Assembly: GCA_043778625.1 (NCBI GenBank)
Contig: JAYWFU010000026.1
Coordinates: 1-31,305 of the forward strand
Direction: 5' to 3'
Length of the DNA stretch: 31,305 bases
Origin: JACMRI01 sp043778625
GTDB taxonomy: Bacteria > Bacteroidota > Bacteroidia > UBA4408
Notes under the pieces: generated by a model
Seen by the model: the letters and a program-made list of their open reading frames with translations, nothing else
Told to the model about the DNA's origin: nothing
The model's database searches: none
Made by a program: the position numbers and the translations under genes
Shown here: in pieces, positions 7,808 to 15,841 of the stretch
Numbering within the stretch: position 1 is the first letter of the stretch
How the letters are laid out: each line of letters starts with the position of its first letter

Positions 7808-8412
7808 ATCCAAAATCGCGTACCGAACGTGACCAACTATTAGTACAAGATGCACTAAGTAACGCCAATGGTAATGCGCTTGACCAATTGCTAAAGTACT
7901 ACTGGCGACCAGTGTACAGCCATATACATAAAATGGTAGCTAATGATAATGATGCAGAGGATTTAACCATGGAAACTTTTGCTAAAGCATTTAGTAACAT
8001 TACCAAATACAAACCCGAATACGCATTTAGTACGTGGTTGTATCGTATAGCAGGAAACTCCGCAATTGATTTTTTGCGTAAACAAAAACATGAAGATGTG
8101 TTTTCGACTTTTATTACTACTGACGATACCGATGCTCCATTGCACCCCATAGCTATTGAAATTGCTAGTAAAACGGCAGTTACACTTTCGCCTGAAGAAA
8201 TTAGTATTCAAAAAGATACGAGCAATAAACTAAAAGAAGTAATTGAAAACTTAAAACCTGCTTATAGAGATGTGCTAATGCTACGTTTTTACGAGGAGTT
8301 AAGCTATGATGAAATAGCCACTCAGCTCCACATACCCATTAACAATGTAAAAGTACAATTGCACAGAGCCAAACTATCCTTACAAAAAAAATACAACTTA
8401 CACGATGATTAA
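7798..8412 (+). CDS. ECF-type RNA polymerase sigma factor
   Basis: A 204-aa sigma-70 family protein of the extracytoplasmic-function type. Region 2 (about 20-95) contains AEDLTMETFAKAFSNI, equivalent to the core-binding DAEDLVQETF-type segment, and STWLYRIAGNSAIDFLRK, which meets the -10 element. Region 4 (about 140-200) contains LPxxYRD-type and LSYDEIATQLHIP...VKVQLHRAKLSLQKKY helix-turn-helix sequence. Regions 1.2 and 3 are missing, as expected for ECF. No anti-sigma factor gene lies next to it, which is unusual for ECF pairs. The gene is sandwiched by overlaps: 10 bp with the glycosyltransferase and 8 bp with rsmG. Its target promoters are unknown. Confidence 0.92.
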   Translation: MEINPKSRTERDQLLVQDALSNANGNALDQLLKYYWRPVYSHIHKMVANDNDAEDLTMETFAKAFSNITKYKPEYAFSTWLYRIAGNSAIDFLRKQKHEDVFSTFITTDDTDAPLHPIAIEIASKTAVTLSPEEISIQKDTSNKLKEVIENLKPAYRDVLMLRFYEELSYDEIATQLHIPINNVKVQLHRAKLSLQKKYNLHDD

Positions 8413-9058
8413 TTCTACCACTACCACTGCGCCAACGGTTCAGTTAATAGTTGATTATTTTCCTAATCTTACACCAACACAACTAGCGCAATTTACACAG
8501 TTGTATGACGTATACTTAGATTGGAACACCAAAATAAATTTAATATCACGCAAAGATTTTGACCAATTTTACGAACGCCACGTATTACACTCCTTATCCA
8601 TAGCCAAGTACATACAATTTGTACCTGGTACATCAATACTTGATGTGGGCACTGGTGGAGGTTTCCCAGGTATACCGTTGGCAATTATGTTTCCTGAATG
8701 TGAGTTTTTATTGGTGGATAGCATTGGCAAAAAAATAATGGTGGTAAATGAGGTTGCTAAGGCCTTACAATTAAAAAACGTGAAAGGCGTACACGACAGG
8801 GTAGAAAACATTAACCAAAAATTTGATTTTATTGTAAGTCGTGCCGTTACTGCTTTTCCTGAGTTTCATAAATGGATACGCACCAAAGGTCGTGAAAACT
8901 GGAAAAACGAACTACCTAACGGAATTATTTACCTTAAAGGAGGCGATTTGAGCGAAGAGTTAAAAGGTTTTTTAAATGCCATAAAAGTTACTTTTATTAG
9001 CAATTACTTTAGAGGTGATTTCTTCGAAAGTAAAAAAATAATTTATATGAAACTTTAG
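8405..9058 (+). CDS. rsmG: 16S rRNA (guanine-527 N7) methyltransferase RsmG
   Basis: A 217-aa SAM-dependent methyltransferase, close to the usual length of about 207. The N-terminal helical segment contains YLDWNTKINLISRKDFDQFYERHVLHS-type sequence typical of RsmG (formerly GidB). The SAM-binding loop is DVGTGGGFPGIP (80-91), followed by a VDS acidic segment and VSRAVTAFPEF. It modifies G527 of 16S rRNA, and loss is known elsewhere to give low-level streptomycin resistance. The start ATG overlaps the sigma factor stop by 8 bp, and the TonB receptor gene begins 11 bp after its stop. Confidence 0.95.
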   Translation: MINSTTTTAPTVQLIVDYFPNLTPTQLAQFTQLYDVYLDWNTKINLISRKDFDQFYERHVLHSLSIAKYIQFVPGTSILDVGTGGGFPGIPLAIMFPECEFLLVDSIGKKIMVVNEVAKALQLKNVKGVHDRVENINQKFDFIVSRAVTAFPEFHKWIRTKGRENWKNELPNGIIYLKGGDLSEELKGFLNAIKVTFISNYFRGDFFESKKIIYMKL

Positions 9059-9069
9059 CACATTGAATA

Positions 9070-11100
9070 ATGGGTAGCTGTAGTAAAATAATATTTTGTG
9101 TTTGCGTGCTTATCAATTTACAACATATTTGTGTAGCGCAAAACACGGACACACTTACCACTATTGAGCTTAAAGACGTAGTAATTACAAGTTATAAAGA
9201 CGAACCTTTACATAAAACTGCGTTAAATATTACAGTGTTAAAAGTAGATAGCCTTGCTAGGTTTGGTAATTTTAATTTAACTGATTTAATTGCACGCACC
9301 CCAGGTATAACTGCATTAAGCACAGGGCTAAGTATTGCAAAGCCCGTTATTAGAGGCTTGTACGGCAATAGAGTGTTAATGTTGGTGTCGGGTTTAAAGT
9401 TTGATAACCAACAATGGCAAGAGGAACATGGGCTTGGACTATCAGACATTGGTATAAGTAAAGTTGAAATTGTAAAAGGCCCTATGAGCGTGCTATATGG
9501 CACCGAGGCAATTGGAGGTATTATAAACGTAATTGAGGAAGATAAGCCTACCATTAATTCCAAGGAAAGTGATATAGGTATTAGGTTTAATAACAATACG
9601 CTAGGAGGCTTGTTGCAAGCGGGTTATAAGGTAAATAAGGGTAACAAATGGTATAGAATTAGAGCTGCCGTGGAAAACAATGCCGACTATATTGATGGTA
9701 ATAATACACGCATATTAAATAGTAGATTTGATGGCTACAACCTAAAGGCAACATATGGGTTTATCAAAAAAAACTGGACGAGTACCAACAATTACTTAGG
9801 CTCATTTAACCGCTATGGTTTTATTTTTAATGATATATATACATTTGTAACACCCGACAAACGCTGGAGCAGAAAGCTCAACGAAAATCCTACGCACTTA
9901 GTATTGTTTAATATTTTGTCGTCGGAAAATAAAATATTATTTAAAAATAATTCTAAATTAAATATAAACGTTGGAGTGCAATCAAACGAGCGTTTGGAAA
10001 ACGAAGGGGGAGGAGCTATAAGCCTTAATATGCACCTGTTTACTGCGCAGTATTTAATTAAATGGGAAAAACAACTCTCTGAAAAAAACAGATTAATACT
10101 TAGTAATTTATCATCGTTTGAAAACAATACCAACTTTGGCGCACGCAAAATTATACCCAATGCAAATATGCAGGAGAGTAATGTATCGGCGTATTTAGAA
10201 ACTGAGATTACCCCACATTTAATACTTGAAAACGGCATTGGTGGTGGCGAAAAATATATTCATACTTTTTTAACGCCAACAGTAAATAGTACTGAAAAAC
10301 AAATTAAACCATTTGTAAAGCTATCACCGTACTACAATGTGTTTACCGGGGTTACTTATTTTACATCAAAAAAATTTAACATTAAAGCAAATGTTGCCAC
10401 AGGAGTGCGAGTGCCTAACTTGGCAGAATTATCGTCAAACGGACTGCACGAAGGTATTTTTACTTACGAAATAGGTAATCCTAATTTAAAAAACGAACAA
10501 AATATTGCATTAAATGTAGTAGGTAATTATGCGTACAAATGGTTACAATTATCTGTAAGTCCGTTTTATAATTTCTTTTACAACTATGTATATCTAACGC
10601 CCACAAACGAAGATTGGTTTGGGTTTCCAATATATAGATACCAACAACAAAATGTAACACAGTTTGGTACAGAAGCTTTTGTAGGTGTTAAACCACATAA
10701 AAATATTACTACAAGCATAGCCTATTCAGGAATGATAAGCCAAGGTGCTGATGGAAATTTTACGCCATATATTCCTGCGCAAAAAATTACAACGGCTGTT
10801 AATTATACTATTAATAACGTTATAAAAAACAATGGGCTCCAACTATTCACCAACCTTGATTATTACGACTTACAAATAAATACGACTCCGTTCGAGCGTT
10901 CTACTCCAGCTTATTTTCTTTGGAATGCGGGTATATCAAGTAGCTATGCGCGAAAGAGTAAAACGTACAGCGTTAGTATTACGGGTAATAATTTGCTAAA
11001 CAATGCATACTATGATCATTTGTCACGGTTCAAAAATTTTGGATTGTTAAATATTGGTCGTACTATTGGTATAAATATTAAAATTAAATTTAATAAATAA
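9070..11100 (+). CDS. TonB-dependent outer-membrane receptor
   Basis: A 676-aa outer-membrane transporter. It has a signal peptide (cleavage probably after HICVAQ), a TonB-box-like start ELKDVVITS and a plug domain (about 40-150). Plug motifs are DLIARTPGIT, PVIRGLYGNRVLML, ISKVEIVKGPMSVLYGTEAIGGIINV. The remainder is a 22-stranded beta-barrel. The sequence RVPNLAELSSNGLHEG followed by GNPNLKNEQ resembles the barrel motif of ZnuD-like and haem receptors, so a metal or haem substrate is possible but not shown. There is no N-terminal carboxypeptidase-like domain and no SusD partner. It follows rsmG by 11 bp and is followed 9 bp later by a small membrane protein gene. Confidence 0.93.
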   Translation: MGSCSKIIFCVCVLINLQHICVAQNTDTLTTIELKDVVITSYKDEPLHKTALNITVLKVDSLARFGNFNLTDLIARTPGITALSTGLSIAKPVIRGLYGNRVLMLVSGLKFDNQQWQEEHGLGLSDIGISKVEIVKGPMSVLYGTEAIGGIINVIEEDKPTINSKESDIGIRFNNNTLGGLLQAGYKVNKGNKWYRIRAAVENNADYIDGNNTRILNSRFDGYNLKATYGFIKKNWTSTNNYLGSFNRYGFIFNDIYTFVTPDKRWSRKLNENPTHLVLFNILSSENKILFKNNSKLNINVGVQSNERLENEGGGAISLNMHLFTAQYLIKWEKQLSEKNRLILSNLSSFENNTNFGARKIIPNANMQESNVSAYLETEITPHLILENGIGGGEKYIHTFLTPTVNSTEKQIKPFVKLSPYYNVFTGVTYFTSKKFNIKANVATGVRVPNLAELSSNGLHEGIFTYEIGNPNLKNEQNIALNVVGNYAYKWLQLSVSPFYNFFYNYVYLTPTNEDWFGFPIYRYQQQNVTQFGTEAFVGVKPHKNITTSIAYSGMISQGADGNFTPYIPAQKITTAVNYTINNVIKNNGLQLFTNLDYYDLQINTTPFERSTPAYFLWNAGISSSYARKSKTYSVSITGNNLLNNAYYDHLSRFKNFGLLNIGRTIGINIKIKFNK

Positions 11101-11109
11101 TTGCGTTAA

Positions 11110-11619
11110 ATGGGAATGAGAATTCTTGCTATATCGTTACTTATTGTGTGGCTTTTTCAAAGCCTATTCTCTTATTTATTGTTTGAAGTAGCGCAACATG
11201 AATGCAGAAAAGAATTTTCGGTTGCAAAAAAAAACATTGCTCCAAGCATAATAACTACACTACGTATAGCTAATACGTCCACAATTAATTGGGAAGATAA
11301 TGGTAATGAAATAAGCTACAACAATACACTATACGACGTAGTAAGTATTGAAAAAACTGCCACTGTTACTATAATAAAATGTGTGCGAGATACTAAAGAA
11401 AACCTACTTACTGAAGCATACGTTAAACTCAAAAACAAAATAGAACAGCATAAAAAGCAAACAATCAAAAAAATAAAAATGATTGATGTTAGTACTATTA
11501 ACCACGCTGTGCATGTTACTTATTGTGTAACTAGTTTAACTATAACTCATGGTATAACTACTCCACAATTGTATTGGAGTTACGCCGCCGAAATTAATCC
11601 GCCGCCGCCCAAAGCTTAA
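11110..11619 (+). CDS. Small single-pass membrane protein of unknown function
   Basis: 169 aa with one N-terminal membrane helix (about 4-27, ILAISLLIVWLFQSLFSYLL) followed by EVAQHECRKEF and a mostly beta periplasmic part containing NTLYDVVSIEKT and a Cys (IIKCVRDTKENLL). A Lys-rich helix (about 103-125) and a proline-rich C-terminus (PPPPKA) follow. I cannot name the family. It starts 9 bp after the TonB receptor and is surely co-transcribed with it, so it may be an accessory factor for that receptor; this is inference from position only. Start choice between Met1 and Met3 is open. Confidence 0.75.
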   Translation: MGMRILAISLLIVWLFQSLFSYLLFEVAQHECRKEFSVAKKNIAPSIITTLRIANTSTINWEDNGNEISYNNTLYDVVSIEKTATVTIIKCVRDTKENLLTEAYVKLKNKIEQHKKQTIKKIKMIDVSTINHAVHVTYCVTSLTITHGITTPQLYWSYAAEINPPPPKA

Positions 11620-11648
11620 TTTTATTGGTGCTTTAAGCCAATTAAAAT
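11618..11648 (+). terminator. Weak hairpin after the small membrane protein gene
   Basis: AATTTTATTGG (11618-11628) and CCAATTAAAAT (11638-11648) pair imperfectly with a one-base slip. A run of eight T lies 12 nt downstream (11660-11667). The spacing is poor for an intrinsic terminator, so the call is tentative. Confidence 0.3.
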
Positions 11649-11679
11649 CATCACAAAACTTTTTTTATATAAATGCCCT

Positions 11680-11703
11680 ACTGACTTAATAATTTAAGTC
11701 AGT
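11680..11703. promoter_or_regulatory. 10-bp inverted repeat upstream of the lipoprotein/receptor unit
   Basis: ACTGACTTAA (11680-11689) and its exact complement TTAAGTCAGT (11694-11703) with a 4-nt centre. The symmetry and position, 80 bp before the lipoprotein ATG, suit a dimeric repressor site. It could also be an upstream terminator, although no T-tract follows. Confidence 0.4.
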
Positions 11704-11721
11704 ATCTTGGTGTAAAATTTA

Positions 11722-11742
11722 ACTGTTTCCTAACGAAACAGT
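11722..11742. promoter_or_regulatory. 8-bp inverted repeat, ACTGTTTC-ctaac-GAAACAGT
   Basis: Arms 11722-11729 and 11735-11742 are perfect complements around a 5-nt centre. It lies 40 bp before the lipoprotein ATG and 19 bp after the 11680-11703 palindrome. It is a candidate operator or a leader hairpin. I see no clear TTTG/TAnnTTTG promoter here. Confidence 0.4.
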
Positions 11743-11782
11743 AATACATATTATTTAACTAATTATAAAAATCAAACTCATT

Positions 11783-12190
11783 ATGAAAAATATTTTAAAA
11801 TCAATAGTATTATTCTTAGCTACAGTATTAATTATATCGTGCAAAAAAGACGAAGGAAAACTACCTAACATTGCCTTTAAAACAGGCGGAAGTTATACTA
11901 ATGCAGATGTTACATTAGTTGGTAAAAGTGCAGTTACCATAGGTATTGATGCTTCAAAAGCTGAAAAGAAAGATGTGTTAAAGAAATTTAACATTTCAAA
12001 ATCAGTAAATGGTGCCGCTAACGTTACTGTTTTAGACAAAGATTTAAGCGGTGCTGACGCCGATGCTTACGCATACGACTATACCACAACGCTTGATACC
12101 ACCAGAGGACAAACCAACAAATATACGTTTACAGTAACTAACCGTGATGGGCTTACTAACCAAGTAGCAGTTACTGTTACAGTAAAGTAA
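11783..12190 (+). CDS. Small lipoprotein, predicted surface-exposed, partner of TonB receptor
   Basis: 135 aa with a lipoprotein signal ending LIISC (Cys20). The next residues are K-K-D-E, matching the Lys plus acidic surface-export signal described for Bacteroidota lipoproteins, so it is probably displayed on the outer face. The mature part (about 110 aa) has alternating Val/Thr patterns and ends NQVAVTVTVK, consistent with a single immunoglobulin-like beta-sandwich. No cysteine follows Cys20 and no obvious metal motif is seen. The TonB receptor gene begins 103 bp downstream on the same strand, separated by a hairpin. By analogy with lipoprotein/receptor pairs it may capture the substrate for that receptor; this is inference. 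Confidence 0.82.
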   Translation: MKNILKSIVLFLATVLIISCKKDEGKLPNIAFKTGGSYTNADVTLVGKSAVTIGIDASKAEKKDVLKKFNISKSVNGAANVTVLDKDLSGADADAYAYDYTTTLDTTRGQTNKYTFTVTNRDGLTNQVAVTVTVK

Positions 12191-12221
12191 CAGATACTAA
12201 ATTTTAAAGGTTACTGATTAG

Positions 12222-12253
12222 TTTACCGCTAGCAACAAAATGCTAGCGGTAAA
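12222..12253 (+). promoter_or_regulatory. 13-bp stem-loop between lipoprotein and receptor genes
   Basis: TTTACCGCTAGCA (12222-12234) pairs perfectly with 12241-12253 across a 6-nt loop. No T-tract follows on the plus strand, so it is a poor intrinsic terminator. It may be a barrier that stabilises the lipoprotein mRNA 3' end and gives more lipoprotein than receptor. Confidence 0.5.
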
Positions 12254-12293
12254 GTAATTGAACTATATATTAAATCTTAAACTTATTAATTAC

Positions 12294-14477
12294 ATGAAAT
12301 TATATTTATTAACCATTGCTACCATAGCAATGGCAACCACAACGCTATGCGCACAAACATTAGATACTACTAAAGCCTTAAACGAAGTAGTAATATCGGC
12401 TACAAAATTTGAAACTAACCCCAAACAAGTAGCCCAAAAAATACAAGTAATAACTACTAAGGAATTACAATTAAATAATGCCGCTAATACTGCTGATGTT
12501 ATTAGCAACTCGGGCAACATACTTGTACAAAAAAGCCAAGGCGGAGGTGGAAGCCCTATTATTAGAGGTTTTGAAGCAAATAAGGTAGTTATTGAAATTG
12601 ATGGAGTACGATTGAACAATGCTATATTTAGGGGTGGGCATTTGCAAAACGTGTTACGTATTGATAATAACGCATTAGATAAAGTTGAACTATTGTATGG
12701 GCCATCATCAACACTATACGGTAGCGATGCCTTGGGTGGCGTAATGCATTTTATTACCAAAAAACCTAAATTAAATACGTTTGAAGGTAGTGCTGTATAC
12801 CGCTTTAGTACTGCTACTAGAGAGCAAACACGTAACTTACATTTTAATATTGGGGGCAAGCGTTTTACATCATTTACTAGCATTACCTTTGCTGACTATG
12901 GCGATGTTATACAAGGAAAAATACGCAAAAATGGTTATAATGATTTCGGCAAACAAGCTAATTACGTAGAGCGTACTAACGGTACAGATGTAATTATAGC
13001 TAATGATAATGTAAACAAGCAAGTGGGGTCGGGCTACGAACAGCACGACATTGTGCAAAAAATACTGTTTCAGCAAAACGCCACAACTGCACACACGCTT
13101 AATTTACAATACTCTGCCACAGGCGATGTAAACCGCTACGACCGCCTAACTGAGCTATCTAAAGGCAAACCTAAGTTTGCTGAGTGGTATTATGGTCCAG
13201 AGGAACGCACCATGGCTAGCTACCGATTAGACAAGGAATTAAACAAAATATTGGCTGATAAATTTACAATAATTGGTGCGTATCAAAATTCAAAAGAAAG
13301 CCGTAATAGTCGTAGATTAAATAGTGTGAGTCGTAAATCGCAGTTTGAAAACGTAAGTGTGTATTCAATTGATATTGATGCGTTAAAAAAAACAAAACAA
13401 CACGAAATTAACTATGGCGCCGAAGCCTATTTTAATAACGTAAAATCATCAGCCATGTTTATTAACATGAACTCCGCTGTTAAAACCATTGCTGATAGCA
13501 GGTACCCTAATGGTGGAAGCACTATGAATAATCAAGCCCTGTATGTACAGGATAAAATAACGTTAGTAAACGAAAAACTATTTTTTAACCTAGGAGCGCG
13601 TTATAATTTAAGTCAATTACAATCAAAATTTGGCGACACTACTTTTTATGCCTTTCCGTTTACCAACACACAACAAAACAATGGTGCGGCAAGTGGTAAT
13701 GTAAGTTTGGTGTACTTGCCCACTCAATATACTAAAATTGCATTATTAAGTTCAACAGGTTATCGTACGCCTAATGTTGATGATATGAGTAAGGTATTTG
13801 AAAGCGCAGCAGATAAAATTATTATACCTAATACTACTTTAAAACCCGAATACACCAAAAACTTAGAGTTATCAGTATCGCAAACAATAGCCAAATTAGT
13901 AACCATTGATGCGGGTGCTTACTACACCCAATTAAGCAACGCTATAACGATAGGCTCAAGTACTTACAACGGTCAGGATAGTGTTAACTACGGTGGAGTT
14001 ATGAGTAAAGTATATAGTGCACAAAATAAGCAAAAAGCCTATATACAAGGTGCTTTTGGTGGGTTAACTATTGCTGCTAATAAACAATTATCGTTTAACG
14101 GAACGGTTAATTACACCTACGGGCGTATTAAAACCGATACCACTGATATTCCGCTTGACCATATTGCACCCTTATTTGGTCGAGCGCAATTAGTGTACGC
14201 ACATAAAAAATTGCAAGCTGATGTTTCTTTTATATTTAATGGCAAAAAAGAATTAAAAGATTACTTGCTCAACAGCGAAGACAACGAAAAATATGCCACC
14301 ACTAATGGCACATTAGCTTGGAATACGTTAAATGCACGCATAGGTTATTCGTTTTTTAAATACCTACACTTGCAATTAGCCTGCGAAAACATTTTGGATG
14401 CTAACTACCGTGTGTTTGCATCGGGCATGACTGCTCCTGGGCGTAATTTTAGAGCAACCTTGCGTGTTAATTTTTAA
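12294..14477 (+). CDS. TonB-dependent outer-membrane receptor
   Basis: 727 aa from the ATG at 12294. That start puts the signal peptide (MKLYLLTIATIAMATTTLCAQ) at the N-terminus; an in-frame TTG at 12258 would add an unlikely 12-residue extension. A TonB-box-like LNEVVISATKF is followed by the plug (about 35-150) with SPIIRGFEANKVVIEIDG, KVELLYGPSSTLYGSDALGG, then the barrel ending in ATLRVNF with the C-terminal Phe expected for outer-membrane insertion. YRTPNVDDM and NTTLKPEYTKN occupy the place of the FRAP/NPDL boxes seen in many haem and siderophore receptors. The substrate is unknown. The lipoprotein gene just upstream is the likely partner. Confidence 0.93.
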   Translation: MKLYLLTIATIAMATTTLCAQTLDTTKALNEVVISATKFETNPKQVAQKIQVITTKELQLNNAANTADVISNSGNILVQKSQGGGGSPIIRGFEANKVVIEIDGVRLNNAIFRGGHLQNVLRIDNNALDKVELLYGPSSTLYGSDALGGVMHFITKKPKLNTFEGSAVYRFSTATREQTRNLHFNIGGKRFTSFTSITFADYGDVIQGKIRKNGYNDFGKQANYVERTNGTDVIIANDNVNKQVGSGYEQHDIVQKILFQQNATTAHTLNLQYSATGDVNRYDRLTELSKGKPKFAEWYYGPEERTMASYRLDKELNKILADKFTIIGAYQNSKESRNSRRLNSVSRKSQFENVSVYSIDIDALKKTKQHEINYGAEAYFNNVKSSAMFINMNSAVKTIADSRYPNGGSTMNNQALYVQDKITLVNEKLFFNLGARYNLSQLQSKFGDTTFYAFPFTNTQQNNGAASGNVSLVYLPTQYTKIALLSSTGYRTPNVDDMSKVFESAADKIIIPNTTLKPEYTKNLELSVSQTIAKLVTIDAGAYYTQLSNAITIGSSTYNGQDSVNYGGVMSKVYSAQNKQKAYIQGAFGGLTIAANKQLSFNGTVNYTYGRIKTDTTDIPLDHIAPLFGRAQLVYAHKKLQADVSFIFNGKKELKDYLLNSEDNEKYATTNGTLAWNTLNARIGYSFFKYLHLQLACENILDANYRVFASGMTAPGRNFRATLRVNF

Positions 14478-14570
14478 TACTGAGTGGTTACTTTTACACT
14501 TTGATTTGTAGTATATCAAACCAAAATTAAATTAGCTGGGAAATGCAAAACTTATTGCAAATAATACAAT

Positions 14571-14622
14571 CTATCCCACGTTATGTTTATTGTACGTAAA
14601 CTAACGTGGGATAGTTGTTTTT
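14571..14622 (+). terminator. Terminator after the second TonB receptor
   Basis: CTATCCCACGTTA (14571-14583) pairs perfectly with 14602-14614. The 18-nt loop contains an inner GTTTA/TAAAC pair. TTGTTTTT (14615-14622) follows directly. It is a well-formed intrinsic terminator for the receptor transcript. Confidence 0.8.
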
Positions 14623-14629
14623 AAAACGA

Positions 14630-14637
14630 TAGGTTTG
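14630..14637 (+). promoter_or_regulatory. Candidate -7 element for rlmF
   Basis: TAGGTTTG is an exact TAnnTTTG match, 24 bp before the rlmF ATG. No TTTG is found at the right distance upstream, where the preceding terminator stem lies, so this may be a weak promoter or a chance match. Confidence 0.35.
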
Positions 14638-14661
14638 TACTATTATTAAATATTATTTACC

Positions 14662-15627
14662 ATGCTACCTCCTAAAAAAAAACACGCCCCAATAAAATTA
14701 CAATTGCACCCACGTAACAAGCACCGCGAACGCTATAACTTGCAAGCGCTCATAATTACAAGTCCCGAACTGGCGCAGTATGTAGCACTTAATAACTACA
14801 ACGACGAGTCGATAGATTTTTTCAACCCTGATGCTGTGCTTGCTCTTAACAAAGCATTATTGCAACATTACTATGGCATTACACATTGGAGTATTCCGCC
14901 CAATTATCTTTGCCCACCTATACCAGGCAGAGCTGATTATATACACTATATTGCTGATTTGTTTAAGTTGAGTAACAATGGCGTTGTACCCAATGGTAAG
15001 TACATTAGGTGTTTGGATATTGGTGTGGGGGCTAATTGTGTGTATCCAATTATAGGAGTAAACGAATATGGTTGGGAGTTTGTAGGTGCTGAAGTTGATG
15101 CGGTGGCTGCGGAAAACGCAACAACGCTAATTAACCAAAATAAATGCCTACAAAACCGTGTTGAAATTAGAGAACAAACCAATCTCAACAATGTGTTTAG
15201 AGGCATAGTACAACCCAATGAACTGTTTGATGTAACTATTTGTAATCCGCCGTTTCATGCTTCGTTAGCCGAAGCACAGGCGGGTACCGAACGTAAAATC
15301 AAAAACTTAATAGGAACTAAAAATAATAAACCTACCTTAAATTTTGGCGGACAAAACAACGAACTATGGTGTAACGGTGGCGAGCAACAATTTGTGCGCA
15401 ATATGATATTAGAAAGTAGCCAGTTTAAACATTCGTGCCTATGGTTTACTACCTTAATATCTAAACAAAGTAATTTGCAACACGCCTACAACACGCTTAA
15501 ACAAGTACAAGCGCTTGAAGTAAAAACAATTGACATGGGGCAAGGCAATAAAATAAGCCGCTTACTGGCTTGGACTTTTTTAACCTCACCACAAGAAACA
15601 CAATGGGTTAAGGACAGATGGCGCTAA
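14662..15627 (+). CDS. rlmF: 23S rRNA (adenine-1618 N6) methyltransferase RlmF
   Basis: 321 aa, matching the RlmF (YbiN) family in length and motifs. The N-terminal HPRNKHRERYNLQAL block (16-30) is diagnostic. LDIGVGANCVYP (118-129) is the SAM-binding loop, and NPPF (195-198) is the catalytic tetrapeptide of N6-adenine methyltransferases. The enzyme methylates A1618 in 23S rRNA on the protein-free or assembling subunit. It stands alone between two terminators, convergent with pnp. Confidence 0.95.
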   Translation: MLPPKKKHAPIKLQLHPRNKHRERYNLQALIITSPELAQYVALNNYNDESIDFFNPDAVLALNKALLQHYYGITHWSIPPNYLCPPIPGRADYIHYIADLFKLSNNGVVPNGKYIRCLDIGVGANCVYPIIGVNEYGWEFVGAEVDAVAAENATTLINQNKCLQNRVEIREQTNLNNVFRGIVQPNELFDVTICNPPFHASLAEAQAGTERKIKNLIGTKNNKPTLNFGGQNNELWCNGGEQQFVRNMILESSQFKHSCLWFTTLISKQSNLQHAYNTLKQVQALEVKTIDMGQGNKISRLLAWTFLTSPQETQWVKDRWR

Positions 15628-15639
15628 CAAAATAAACTG

Positions 15640-15654
15640 CACTACAAATGTCTA
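15640..15654. repeat. Third copy of the CACYACAAATG repeat
   Basis: CACTACAAATGTCTA resembles the two copies at 280 and 320, and the flank AAAATAAAC is shared with the copy at 280. It starts 12 bp after the rlmF stop. The rest of 15628-15784 is AT-rich intergenic sequence without a gene. Confidence 0.35.
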
Positions 15655-15784
15655 TCGTATCTTAAACTATACTACTTTATTAATAGCATTTATATCTTAT
15701 AGTTGTGTTACTTAAAAATATATAACTATAAAATATAACCTTAAGACCACACCAAAGCATTTGGATTATGATGGTACTAAAATA

Positions 15785-15819
15785 AAAAAGTACCGCAATG
15801 TTATATTGCGGTACTTTTT
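15785..15819. terminator. Bidirectional terminator between rlmF and pnp
   Basis: Perfect 15-bp arms, AAAAAGTACCGCAAT (15785-15799) and its complement (15805-15819), with a 5-nt loop. The A run on one side and T run on the other serve both convergent genes; the pnp stop is 23 bp away. Confidence 0.85.
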
Positions 15820-15841
15820 CATTATCAATCAGTATTAAAAA

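Noticed and set aside
9813..10238. Minus-strand frame of 141 aa within the first TonB receptor
   Set aside because: Shadow of the barrel coding sequence; serine- and leucine-rich composition is what the complement of such a gene gives.
12258..12293. Upstream TTG start for the second TonB receptor
   Set aside because: It would place 12 residues before a clean signal peptide that starts at the ATG at 12294.
15697..15731. TTATAGTT/AACTATAA inverted repeat after rlmF
   Set aside because: 8-bp A/T-dominated arms with a 19-nt loop and a much better terminator 54 bp further on.
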